Shown: in pieces, positions 6,919 to 15,091 of the stretch
How positions within the stretch are numbered: position 1 is the first letter of the stretch
Layout: each line of letters opens with the position of its first letter
Assembly (NCBI GenBank): GCA_900552305.1
Contig: URZD01000011.1
Span: forward strand, 1-20,572
Direction of reading: 5' to 3'
DNA from: an uncultured Eubacteriales bacterium
GTDB lineage: Bacteria; Bacillota; Clostridia; Monoglobales; Monoglobaceae
DNA: 20,572 nucleotides
Notes under the pieces: generated by a model
Seen by the model: the letters and a program-made list of their open reading frames with translations, nothing else
Told to the model about the DNA's origin: nothing
Database searches by the model: none
Program-made: the position numbers and the translations under genes

Positions 6919-9051
6919 ATGAATAAAAGAATAGAAAAGTTAACTGAAATGACGTTGGAGGGGAAAATGCTTCCCACATATACAAAGGTTGAGTTTGACA
7001 GAATGGATTTGTTCCTTCCCGAACACCAAAAGCAATCAAAAAGAATTCACGACTACGTCATGGGTCAAAAGCCGGTAATTACCGAGTATCAGACAATGAC
7101 GGGACATATGAAGCTGGACGTAAAGGAAATATCGGGACCGTTTATGAACGCCGGCAGTCTGAAAAATACTGATGAAGCGCTAACGTATTTTTACAATCAG
7201 CCGATAGAAAATCTTTCGACGTTTGAGTGGCTGCACGCAACGGCGGACTACGCAAAAATCATACGCATAGGCGTGCGCGGACTTATCGAGGATATAGAAA
7301 GGTCAAAGCAAAAATACAGGAACGACGCGGAAAAGATAAGCTTTTTGGACTCGCTCGAAACGGTTGCTCAAACGCTTATCGAGTGGGCGCATAAATGCTC
7401 CGCGGAGGTTTTTGAATTTGCCCGGAACGTAAATGATGCGGAGCATAAGGAAAATCTTTTAAGACTGTCCGAAACGCTGAAAAGGATACCGGAATACCCG
7501 GCGGAAAGCTTTTACGAGGCGGCGCTGTCAATTTATATCCTGTTCAGCTATGAGCCGGATAGCTTGGGAACTCTTGACAGAACTCTGTACAGCTATTATA
7601 ATACTGATATTGAGAAGGGGATACTAACAAAGGAAAAGGCAAAGGAAATCGTGCAGGAGCTTTTTTTAATGCTTCAGGCGAACACGAGTATAAAATCGGC
7701 AAATTTTACAAAGGGCGGCGAATCACATTTTTGCATCGGCGGCTATGATGAGAAAGGCAATGACATATTTAACGATTTTTCCATGCTGATTTTAGAGTCG
7801 GTGTGCGAGTTGCCTACATATATTCCGCAGGTTTCGCTGCGATGGACAAAAAAACTGCCGTTTGAAACATTTTTAAAGGTTCTTGATATGTTTGTCAAGG
7901 ACCAAAACAACAGAATTGCGTTTATAAGCGACGAGGCAAAAATCCATGCGGCAACGCACATAGCTCATTTTCCGTATGAGGTTGCGTGCGGATATTCATC
8001 AGTAGGCTGTAATGAGGTTGCGTATCCGGGCGGATTTTTTGCGGGAACAACCGATACAAACATTTTGCGATCTGTGGAAAACACGATGTTCAATCGCGAA
8101 AGTGAGCTTTTGGCGGCTGACACATGGGAAAAGTTCTTTGAAGTATACAAGTCGGAGCTTTTCCGCGACATTGATTTGATGATTCATTATGACGATGAAT
8201 TTATGAGAATAAGGGCAAAGGATACAAGCTATGTGACCTCGCTTTTGTTCACCGATTGTATTGAGAGCGCGGAAACATTTACAAGGGGCGGCTGTAAAAA
8301 CGTGGTTTCCGGAGAGGGTCTTATCGGGGTAACCAATGTGATTGATTCGCTTTGCGTTATCAAGCAGTTTATATATGACGAAAAAATCATAACAATGAGA
8401 GAAATGCTTGACGCGTTGAAAAACAACTGGAACGGTTATGAGGAGCTGCGCGCGCTGATAAAGGCAAAGGGAAAGTTCTTCGGGAACGATGACGAGCTTT
8501 CAAACTACGTTGCAAAGCTGTTTTGCGATACGCTTTATGAATACACAAAGGACAAAACCACAGAGCCTGGCTATCATTTGCTGTTCGGCAACCTTCAGGG
8601 ATATAATCCGCATCATCAGATTTTCGGCTCGGGAACGCGCGCAACTCCTGACGGAAGATGCGATGGTGAAATGCTTAAGTTCGGCATAGGTCAAAGCGGC
8701 GGATATGACCGCGAGGGACTTACGGCGCTGCTTAACTCGGTTGCAAAATGCGATGAACACTGTATCTTGTCGGGCGGACCGAGCGTTACCAATATTTATC
8801 TGGACGAGCAGCTGCTGCTGAATGAGGATAATTTCCCCAAAACCGCTAAAATGTTGGAAACATACTTTCAAAACGGCGGTTCGCAGTTCCAGCTGAATTA
8901 TGTGTCGCAGGAGGACTTGAAGAAGGCAAAGGTTACGCCGGAGAACTACAAAAATCTGCGCGTGCGAGTTTCGGGATTTTCGGATTTCTTTGTCAATCTA
9001 TCCGACCCGATTCAGGACGATATAATTAAAAGAACGGTAAAAGCCAATTAA
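6919..9051 (+). CDS. Glycyl radical enzyme 1 (PFL-like, GCNE type)
   Basis: This 710-aa protein of the pyruvate formate-lyase-like GRE superfamily is short compared with PFL (about 760) and most diol or choline GREs (780-850). The thiyl-radical cysteine is Cys364 in SSVGCNEVAYPGG, with Glu366 at the +2 position that GRE dehydratases and C-N/C-S lyases use as a base. The glycyl radical loop is RVRVSGFSDFF, with Gly686 predicted as the radical site. The conserved ATPDGR stretch and YDREGLTALLNSV are also present. PFL's own Cys-Cys pair is absent, so it is not a true pyruvate formate-lyase. AGGAGG at 6906-6911 fixes the start. It leads an apparent operon with a damaged activase, an SDR and a serine hydrolase, which suggests a lyase or dehydratase whose carbonyl product the SDR reduces. 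The substrate is unknown. Confidence 0.93.
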   Translation: MNKRIEKLTEMTLEGKMLPTYTKVEFDRMDLFLPEHQKQSKRIHDYVMGQKPVITEYQTMTGHMKLDVKEISGPFMNAGSLKNTDEALTYFYNQPIENLSTFEWLHATADYAKIIRIGVRGLIEDIERSKQKYRNDAEKISFLDSLETVAQTLIEWAHKCSAEVFEFARNVNDAEHKENLLRLSETLKRIPEYPAESFYEAALSIYILFSYEPDSLGTLDRTLYSYYNTDIEKGILTKEKAKEIVQELFLMLQANTSIKSANFTKGGESHFCIGGYDEKGNDIFNDFSMLILESVCELPTYIPQVSLRWTKKLPFETFLKVLDMFVKDQNNRIAFISDEAKIHAATHIAHFPYEVACGYSSVGCNEVAYPGGFFAGTTDTNILRSVENTMFNRESELLAADTWEKFFEVYKSELFRDIDLMIHYDDEFMRIRAKDTSYVTSLLFTDCIESAETFTRGGCKNVVSGEGLIGVTNVIDSLCVIKQFIYDEKIITMREMLDALKNNWNGYEELRALIKAKGKFFGNDDELSNYVAKLFCDTLYEYTKDKTTEPGYHLLFGNLQGYNPHHQIFGSGTRATPDGRCDGEMLKFGIGQSGGYDREGLTALLNSVAKCDEHCILSGGPSVTNIYLDEQLLLNEDNFPKTAKMLETYFQNGGSQFQLNYVSQEDLKKAKVTPENYKNLRVRVSGFSDFFVNLSDPIQDDIIKRTVKAN

Positions 9052-9069
9052 GACAGGAGGCACAGACGT

Positions 9070-9851
9070 ATGAAAGCGGTAATATTTGACATACAAAGAA
9101 ACTCGTTTGTTGACGGGCCGGGGATAAGAACAACAGTGTTTTTTAAAGGCTGTAATCTAAGATGCAAATGGTGTCACAACCCGGAAAGCCAATCATCCGA
9201 GCCGGAGATAATGTTTTATGCCGATAAGTGTACCGGCTGCGGCAGGTGCCGCGGCATTACGGCGGCTGATACGGATTTTGTCTGTTTCAATGACGCAAAG
9301 CAAATATGCGGCAGAGAGTACACTGCCGATGAGGTGTTCGCGGAGATTGTAAAGGACAAAACGTTTTACGAAAACTCGGGCGGAGGAGCGACGTTTTCCG
9401 GCGGCGAGTGTATGCTGCAAATCGATTTTCTTTGCGAGATACTGAAAAAATGCAAAGAGAACGGAATACATACGGCGGTTGACACGGCGGGGAATGGTTT
9501 GAGAAAATTTTGCCGTATACGGATTTGTTTTTGTATGATGTAAAAGCGTTTTCGGAAAAGCTGCACAAGGAGGGAACTGGCGTTTCAAATTCACTTATAC
9601 TCGAAAACCTTAAAAGGCTTTCGGGCAGGGCGGAAATAATAATCCGAATACCGGTAATCGGCGGATACAACGACAACATTGACGAGCTGACGCGTATCGC
9701 GGAGTTTTTAAAGGGAATAGAGTGCAGCAAGGTTGAGCTGTTGCCGTATCACGCTATGGGCGAGCATAAGTATGACGCGCTGAATATGGAGCGCGAAAAA
9801 TTCAGCGTTCCCGACAAGGCAGACATGGAAGAATACAAAAAGCTGTTTTGA
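9070..9851 (+). pseudogene. GRE activase 1, frameshifted
   Basis: This radical-SAM GRE activase gene is split by a frameshift at about 9490-9495. The N-terminal part (9070-9543 frame) carries the SAM cluster motif CNLRCKWC (Cys28, 32, 35), a short ferredoxin-like insert (Cys54, 57, 60, then Cys72 and Cys80) and the SAM-binding SGGGATFSGGE. After VDTAGN the frame fails. Another frame continues as EWFEKILPYTDLFLYDVKAF and runs to 9851. Activases normally read DTxGNVPWE here. Restoring 13 bases gives exactly DTAGNVPWEWFEK in one frame, for about 264 aa. The shortened product would lack the C-terminal half of the barrel and is probably inactive. Its Shine-Dalgarno AGGAGG lies shortly before 9070, 18 bases after GRE1. 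An assembly error is possible but a 13-base gap would be unusual. Confidence 0.85.
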
Positions 9852-9875
9852 CAGGCGGCAAAAGGGGTGTAACGA

Positions 9876-10634
9876 ATGTTAGAGTTAAGGTGTTCAAGAG
9901 TCATGATAACAGGCGGCGGCAGCGGAATAGGCAAGGCGATTGCAAAGCGTTTTACGGATGCGGGCGCGACTGTTGTCATAGTGGGAAGAAATAAGGAAAA
10001 GCTGGAGGGCGCGGCGGCAGAGATTTCCTCGCCGCGGCTTGAATGTATGCAGTGGGATATATCCGATTTGTCGCTTTGCGAAAGCAATTTTAAAAGGGCG
10101 GCGGAGCTTATAGGGGGACTTGACGGCTTTGTAAACGCCGCGGCTCTCGGCTCGGCTGTTGTGACAGGGCGCGGATATGAGCCGTGGGATATAACCGAGG
10201 AGGAGTGGGATACACTGACCGATGTGAACTTTAAGGCGGCGTTCTTTATGATGAGAAATGAGGTTGACTTTATGAGGGCGCGCGGTATACGCGGAAATAT
10301 CCTCAACATAGCGTCAAATGCGGCTTGTATGGATATTACCGGTTCATACGGGGCGGCAAAGCAGGCGGTGATAAAGTGGACAAGAGCGTTCGGAAAACGT
10401 TTCGGAAGCGACGGAATAATCATAAACGGAATTGCGCCGGGCGCGACATTCACGCCGATGATTGCGGACTATGCTCACGCCATAGACCAGCCGTACGAGC
10501 GTCACGCAATCGGCAGATTTATACGTCCCGACGAGATTGCGGAGCTTGCGCTATATCTTATGAGTAACTATGGAGAGATAATCTGCGGACATACAGTTGT
10601 TGCGGACGGCGGCGACAGAGCGGCAACGCTGTAG
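9876..10634 (+). CDS. Short-chain dehydrogenase/reductase (SDR)
   Basis: This 252-aa classical SDR is a cytoplasmic NAD(P)(H)-dependent alcohol/carbonyl oxidoreductase. The Rossmann dinucleotide loop TGGGSGIG is at residues 12-19, with Arg38 at the end of the second strand. Other family landmarks are NAAA (87-90), Asn118, Ser147, the catalytic YGAAK (Tyr158, Lys162) and APGATFTP (187-194). The near-C-terminal GHTVVADGG is typical of the family. The gene starts 24 bases after the activase remnant with AAAGGGGTG upstream, so it is probably in the GRE1 operon. I infer that it reduces or oxidises the GRE1 product or substrate. The sequence does not reveal which alcohol or ketone it uses. Confidence 0.9.
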   Translation: MLELRCSRVMITGGGSGIGKAIAKRFTDAGATVVIVGRNKEKLEGAAAEISSPRLECMQWDISDLSLCESNFKRAAELIGGLDGFVNAAALGSAVVTGRGYEPWDITEEEWDTLTDVNFKAAFFMMRNEVDFMRARGIRGNILNIASNAACMDITGSYGAAKQAVIKWTRAFGKRFGSDGIIINGIAPGATFTPMIADYAHAIDQPYERHAIGRFIRPDEIAELALYLMSNYGEIICGHTVVADGGDRAATL

Positions 10635-10647
10635 GCGAAAGCAGTAG

Positions 10648-10688
10648 TTCGTATTTCAAAACCGAAATTCGTATTATTCTCTTTCGGT
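10648..10688 (+). repeat. Direct and inverted repeats before the serine hydrolase
   Basis: TTCGTATT occurs at 10648-10655 and again at 10668-10675, 20 bases apart. ACCGAAA (10661-10667) pairs with TTTCGGT (10682-10688) around a 14-base loop. No T run follows, so it is unlikely to be a terminator. It could be an operator or an mRNA structure between the SDR and the hydrolase. Confidence 0.3.
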
Positions 10689-10715
10689 CGAGCAAAAAAT
10701 AAGGAGGTTAATCAT

Positions 10716-11810
10716 ATGTTTGAAAAATTGACAGAAAAATTGGACAGCTATCTGAAAATGGGGATTCCGTTCTATGACTGCGTAGTAATGCATGACGGAA
10801 AGTGCGTTTTCAGGCACAGCAATGGATATACGGATGTCAAGAATAAGGTGGAGGTGACAGGCAAGGAGATATATAACATATACTCCTGTTCAAAGCTGAT
10901 TACATGTACGGCGGCTCTGCAGCTGTGGGAAAAAGGTTTGATTCGTTTGGATGATGAGCTGTGCAGATATATGACGGAATTTGAAAACATGAAGGTTTTG
11001 ACCGACGGGGGCGTAAAACCTGCGGAAAACAAAATTACAGTGGAAAATCTGTTCACTATGACCGCAGGGTTCAGCTATGTTCTGGACTCGCCGGAAATAA
11101 AAAGATGTCAGCCAGACACAAACGGCGAATGCCCTACAAGAGAGCTTATGAAGTATCTTGCAAAGGAACCGCTGCTTTTTGAACCGGGCTACCGCTGGGA
11201 ATACAGTCTTTGTCATGATGTTCTTGCGGCGCTTGTTGAGACGGTTTCCGGTATGACCTTCGGAGAATATGTGAAAAAGAATATTTTTGACGTATGCGGA
11301 ATGGAAAATTCTAAGTTTTTGGTTTCGGCAGACGATATGAACAAAATTGTAAATCAGTACCGTTATGACGCGGAAAGCGATAGGGTGGTCGAGTGCGAAA
11401 AAACAAACTGCTTCAGGCTCGGCACAAAATACGAAAGCGGCGGAGCAGGCTGCATATCAACGGTTGACGATTATATAAAGTTTTTGGAGGCAATACGTAC
11501 ATACAAGCTCTTGAAAAAGGAAACGGTCGATATGCTATCCGCAAACCGTCTGACAAAGGAACAAATCGAGATGCCGACGTACTGGGTAAAGGATAAACGC
11601 GGTTTCGGACTCGGTCAGCAGTGTCCGTGGGAAGAAAGCACGCGGGAGGATTTCGGCTGGGGCGGCGCCGCAGGCGCACATTATTTCATCGACAGAACGC
11701 GGAATTTAAGCGTGTACCTCGGAACCCATGTCTTGGGATATGAGAAGTATCAGCAGAAACGGACAGAGGTAACCGAGATAGTTCAGAGTATTATTGATAA
11801 TATGCAGTAA
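10716..11810 (+). CDS. Beta-lactamase-fold serine hydrolase
   Basis: This 364-aa protein belongs to the beta-lactamase class C / penicillin-binding-protein-like serine hydrolase family. The nucleophile motif SxxK is Ser57-Cys-Ser-Lys60. The second motif, normally YxN, reads Tyr163-Ser-Leu165. The third box is replaced by GWGGAAG (314-320), as in many family esterases, rather than KTG. No signal peptide or membrane segment is visible, so the enzyme is probably cytoplasmic and an esterase, amidase or small-molecule hydrolase rather than a drug-resistance beta-lactamase. AAGGAGG lies before ATG 10716. It follows the SDR by 81 bases and ends at a terminator, making it the likely last gene of the GRE1 operon. 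It may release the true substrate from an ester or lactone; this is inference. Confidence 0.87.
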   Translation: MFEKLTEKLDSYLKMGIPFYDCVVMHDGKCVFRHSNGYTDVKNKVEVTGKEIYNIYSCSKLITCTAALQLWEKGLIRLDDELCRYMTEFENMKVLTDGGVKPAENKITVENLFTMTAGFSYVLDSPEIKRCQPDTNGECPTRELMKYLAKEPLLFEPGYRWEYSLCHDVLAALVETVSGMTFGEYVKKNIFDVCGMENSKFLVSADDMNKIVNQYRYDAESDRVVECEKTNCFRLGTKYESGGAGCISTVDDYIKFLEAIRTYKLLKKETVDMLSANRLTKEQIEMPTYWVKDKRGFGLGQQCPWEESTREDFGWGGAAGAHYFIDRTRNLSVYLGTHVLGYEKYQQKRTEVTEIVQSIIDNMQ

Positions 11811-11861
11811 GGCGCAGAGGTGTTAATTTCAATATAAATTACATATAAGACTTAAACGCAG

Positions 11862-11900
11862 AAAAGGATATGTGAAAAATTGCTTTTACATATCCTTTTT
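11862..11900 (+). terminator. Bidirectional terminator, end of GRE1 operon
   Basis: A 12-bp perfect stem, AAAAGGATATGT (11862-11873) with ACATATCCTTTT (11888-11899), ends in T run. The right arm lies inside the last codons of AraC2 on the minus strand, and the A-rich left arm gives a T run in that direction. It therefore serves both converging transcripts. Confidence 0.8.
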
Positions 11901-12635
11901 GTATTCTCTCGGAGAAATACCGGTTTCCGCTTTAAACACCTTGCTGAAATAGTATATATCGGAAAAGCCGCAGAGCGCGGCGGCTTGTGAAACGCTTATA
12001 TAGCCTGATTTGAGCAGTCCTTTTGCATAGTCTATTTTCAAATTTATTATATACCTGTTCGGCGTTATGTCAAAGCAGATTTTGAACAGGTCGTTAAACC
12101 GACGTCGCGACAGACCGCAGTTTTTTGCGGCAGCATCAAGACAGTCCGCATCCCTGAAGTGTGCGCTTATGTATTCCCCGGCGTCCAAAATCCGTTTATC
12201 TTTGGGTATAAAGGTCTTTTCGTAAAGGGCGTTTATGAGCGAACAGAGCCTATAAAACCTTGACATAAGCATTAGCTCGTCGCTTTGCGATATAAACCCG
12301 GACTCTATTATTTCAAGAAGGCGCACGATTTCGCCGGGATTGCCGATTTTCAGAAAAAATGTGTCGGTAGAAATGGGCGCATATGCGGAAAAATGAACGG
12401 AGAAAGCCGTTCCTTTTTCAATAACCTTTACATCATAGTCATCCTTTTGGTTAAAAAAGTATATGCTGTTTTCACTTAAAACAAGCTGTCTGTCTTTGAA
12501 AATATGGAGCGCGCTTCCGGACAGCTGAATACCGATTATATGCCACGACTTGTTTTTTGACGAAAACTCTGACTTGTCGGGGGTGAATTTTACGACGCTT
12601 TCTATTTCCTTTATTTTTAATTTTTTGAAATCCAT
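11886..12635 (-). CDS. AraC-family regulator 2 (divergent from GRE2)
   Basis: The protein has 249 aa from ATG 12635, which has AAGGTGGGG just upstream. A start 14 codons earlier is possible but has no such site. The N-terminal region is cupin-like (HIIGIQLSGSALHIF, then LSENSIYFFNQ). The C-terminal double helix-turn-helix covers about residues 150-249, with SRRRFNDLFKICFDITPNRYI and the closing YYFSKVFKAETGISPREYKK-like segment. It is transcribed away from GRE2 across a 150-base intergenic region containing direct repeats, so GRE2 is its likely target. It converges on the serine hydrolase gene and shares its terminator. The ligand is unknown. Confidence 0.93.
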   Translation of the reverse strand: MDFKKLKIKEIESVVKFTPDKSEFSSKNKSWHIIGIQLSGSALHIFKDRQLVLSENSIYFFNQKDDYDVKVIEKGTAFSVHFSAYAPISTDTFFLKIGNPGEIVRLLEIIESGFISQSDELMLMSRFYRLCSLINALYEKTFIPKDKRILDAGEYISAHFRDADCLDAAAKNCGLSRRRFNDLFKICFDITPNRYIINLKIDYAKGLLKSGYISVSQAAALCGFSDIYYFSKVFKAETGISPREYKKDM

Positions 12636-12667
12636 AAAACCCCACCTTATATGTTTCGTACACATAG

Positions 12668-12696
12668 AGTATATCACGTTTGAGCGAATGTGTAAA
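12668..12696 (-). promoter_or_regulatory. Promoter of AraC2
   Basis: On the minus strand, -35 TTTACA (12691-12696) and -10 TATACT (12668-12673) have a 17-base spacer, and TGA before the -10 gives an extended element. Confidence 0.6.
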
Positions 12697-12702
12697 TATT
12701 TA

Positions 12703-12742
12703 TTTCTTTATTTTGCAAATTTTCTTTATTCTCCATTTGCAA
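12703..12742 (+). repeat. Direct repeats in the AraC2/GRE2 intergenic region
   Basis: TTTCTTTATT occurs at 12703-12712 and 12721-12730, 18 bases apart. TTGCAA occurs at 12713-12718 and 12737-12742, 24 bases apart. Tandem half-sites of this kind suit an AraC dimer and lie between the two divergent promoters. Confidence 0.45.
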
Positions 12743-12764
12743 GAGAGCGGCATTGTGCTATTAT
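12737..12764 (+). promoter_or_regulatory. Candidate promoter of GRE2
   Basis: -35 TTGCAA (12737-12742), a 16-base spacer, then -10 TATTAT (12759-12764) preceded by TG one base away. AAGGAGG (12771-12777) follows the -10 by only six bases, as at GRE1, so transcription would start practically at the ribosome binding site. Confidence 0.4.
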
Positions 12765-12785
12765 GTGAAAAAGGAGGTTTTGATT

Positions 12786-15020
12786 ATGAAATTTCAGGAT
12801 TTACGCAGAGAATTAAAAGACTATTACAGCAAAAAATCATATGAAAATGCGGAAAAGTATTTGGAAAAGGGCAAAAAAATACTTGACGCGGCATATAGCG
12901 AGGACATGACGCCGTATGAGATGAAGGTTTTGCAGTACAAAACGATTTCCGATATGACAGAGCCTGTTTTGTTTGAAAATTCGCCGTTTTATTATGAAAC
13001 GGGAATTATACCGGGGTTTTCGGACGGCGCGCGGGACTATCACGGTCAAAGCCATATCGGCGGCTGGACGTATTGGAAAAACTGTCATAAATTTATTGAC
13101 CAAAATCCAGGGCTGTGGGAACTGAGCTGTCGCCAACGGGATGAACTGTTTTATCTGATATGCGGAGAATATAATGATACGTCGCAGCACTTCCAGATGA
13201 ACTGCCGCCCGATTTTTGAAAAGGGATTGAGAGGCGTGTATGAGGACGCTGCCGCGGCGCTTGAAAATACAGATAATGCCGCTGAAAAAGAGTTTTTGTC
13301 CGCAGTGTGTAACGGACTTTTGTGCGTAAAAAAAATCAGTGAAAAATTTGCCGCCGCGGCGGATGAAATGCTGAAGAAATTTCCGAGTAACGCAAACTTA
13401 AAACGGATTTCGGTTTCCGCAAGGCGGTGTCCGTGGGAAAAGCCTCAGTCGTTTTATGAAGCACTTAATACTTACGCTTTTATGAGAAAGGTTATAGGGT
13501 CACTGGAAGGCGTGGGACCAAACACCTTCGGACGGGTTGATATGGACTTATATCCTTTTTATGAGTCCGACATTAAATCGGGCAAATTGACCAAACAGGA
13601 GGCTTTTGAGGTGATTTCGCAGTTTTTGATTACATTTGACTGCCATTATGACCATGATATGAAAATGGTAGGTTATGCGGATCACGAGCTTGAAAACACC
13701 TACGTTCTGGGCGGCTGTGACAGTGATGGAAAACCGTTGTTTAACGAGCTTACGGAGCTGTTTTTGAGGGCAAACCGTGAGGAAAAAATCATATTTCCCA
13801 AAATAATATGCCGTTTTTCCAAAAATTCACCGAAGGAGTACCTTGATTTAATTAACGAGCCGGTTGTTCACGGAACAAGCACGATACTTTACCAAAATGA
13901 TGATGCAACAATTCCGGCGCTTATCAGGAGCGGAGTAACGGAAGAAGATGCGCGGGATTATATCGTGACCGGCTGTTGGGGAATGCAGACAAACTGTGCC
14001 GGCATGATGTACGGAGCGTTTTATGTAAATCTTTTGAAGGCTTTTGAGTATCAGATTCACAACCGTACCGATATGATGAAAGATGTAGGTATGCACTTTG
14101 CTCCGATTGACGGCGCGGCGGATTTTGAGGAAGTTTACAGAATAACCTGCGCCAATATGAACAAGCTTTTTAAGGAAAGAAACAGAATTACCGCGGAAGG
14201 CGGACAGATTTGGGAAAGCGTTGACCCGCTGCCGATTTTTTCATCACTGTTTTGCGACTGTATAAAAAACAAGCGTGACTTCACGAACAGGGGTGCGCGA
14301 TATAAGGATGAGGCGTATATGTGCGTAGGATTTCCGAATATCATTGACTCACTTATGGCGATAAAAACGCTGTGTTTTGATAAGAAGAAGTATACATTGG
14401 CAGAGCTTTTAAACGCTGTAAGAAATAACTGGGAAGGCTTTGAGGAAATGCGAAACGATGCTGTTCATTGTCACGGTTGGGGCGACGGAAGTGAGGAATC
14501 CTGCAGCTTGGCAAGACGTTTTAATACCGACCTTTATAATATGCTGTCAGAGCTTACCGGTGAGTATGGCGGCAAGATAAACCTCGGTCACCTGACCTAC
14601 ACGGAAATCAGGTTTTGGGGAGAAAAAACGCTTGCAACTCCGGACGGAAGGCATAACGGCGAATATTTTGCACAGGGACTTACGCCGTCAAGACTCAAAA
14701 AAATTCCGTTTGTCACCGACGTGATAAATTCAATGGCGGCGCTTGACAGGACGGAGCTTGCGGGTGATAATGTTATAAACATAATTCTGCCGGGGACTAC
14801 GTCGCTTGATAATTGCGAGGCGTTTCTGCGCACCGCGGCGGACAGTGCGGTTGAATCGTTGCAGCTGAATTGCGTTTCACGTTCAACGCTTCTTGACGCG
14901 CAGAAAAATCCGGAAAAATACCCCGATTTGATTGTCAGGGTTTGCGGTTTTTCCGCAAAGTTTACAAGCCTTTCGCCCGAGTGGCAGGAGGAAGTTATTT
15001 CAAGAAACTTTTATGAGTAA
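12786..15020 (+). CDS. Glycyl radical enzyme 2 (atypical GCWG site)
   Basis: This 744-aa PFL-like GRE starts at ATG 12786, eight bases after AAGGAGG. The presumed thiyl-radical cysteine is Cys397 in TGCWGMQTNC, but the residue two positions on is Gly399, where most non-PFL GREs have the catalytic Glu. PFL's Cys-Cys is absent too. The glycyl radical loop is RVCGFSAKF, with Gly721 predicted as the radical. ATPDGR, then LTPSR, and PNIIDSLMAIK are other superfamily features. It is alone in its transcription unit, divergent from AraC2 and convergent with the activase at 15092-15970. With no activase of its own, it would need one from another unit. The reaction is unknown and may differ from glutamate-assisted dehydration. 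Confidence 0.92.
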   Translation: MKFQDLRRELKDYYSKKSYENAEKYLEKGKKILDAAYSEDMTPYEMKVLQYKTISDMTEPVLFENSPFYYETGIIPGFSDGARDYHGQSHIGGWTYWKNCHKFIDQNPGLWELSCRQRDELFYLICGEYNDTSQHFQMNCRPIFEKGLRGVYEDAAAALENTDNAAEKEFLSAVCNGLLCVKKISEKFAAAADEMLKKFPSNANLKRISVSARRCPWEKPQSFYEALNTYAFMRKVIGSLEGVGPNTFGRVDMDLYPFYESDIKSGKLTKQEAFEVISQFLITFDCHYDHDMKMVGYADHELENTYVLGGCDSDGKPLFNELTELFLRANREEKIIFPKIICRFSKNSPKEYLDLINEPVVHGTSTILYQNDDATIPALIRSGVTEEDARDYIVTGCWGMQTNCAGMMYGAFYVNLLKAFEYQIHNRTDMMKDVGMHFAPIDGAADFEEVYRITCANMNKLFKERNRITAEGGQIWESVDPLPIFSSLFCDCIKNKRDFTNRGARYKDEAYMCVGFPNIIDSLMAIKTLCFDKKKYTLAELLNAVRNNWEGFEEMRNDAVHCHGWGDGSEESCSLARRFNTDLYNMLSELTGEYGGKINLGHLTYTEIRFWGEKTLATPDGRHNGEYFAQGLTPSRLKKIPFVTDVINSMAALDRTELAGDNVINIILPGTTSLDNCEAFLRTAADSAVESLQLNCVSRSTLLDAQKNPEKYPDLIVRVCGFSAKFTSLSPEWQEEVISRNFYE

Positions 15021-15036
15021 ATAATGGTTTAGAATT

Positions 15037-15087
15037 AAAAAGTAAATCCCCGAGAAACAGGATGCCAACATCCTCTCTCGGGGATTT
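15037..15087 (-). terminator. Hairpin between convergent GRE2 and activase 2
   Basis: AAATCCCCGAGA (15044-15055) pairs perfectly with TCTCGGGGATTT (15076-15087). Inside is a second 6-bp stem, AGGATG (15059-15064) with CATCCT (15069-15074) and a CCAA loop. Five A at 15037-15041 give a T run in the minus direction, so it best terminates the GRE3-activase 2 transcript. It may also stop GRE2 transcription. Confidence 0.75.
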
Positions 15088-15091
15088 GTGA

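Noticed and set aside
6919..9051. Calling GRE1 (or GRE2/GRE3) pyruvate formate-lyase
   Set aside because: None has the adjacent Cys-Cys pair of PFL; the sites read GCNE, GCWG and GCYE.
9510..9851. A separate small gene starting with TTG at 9510
   Set aside because: No ribosome binding site; the protein is plainly the C-terminal half of the activase whose frame breaks just upstream.
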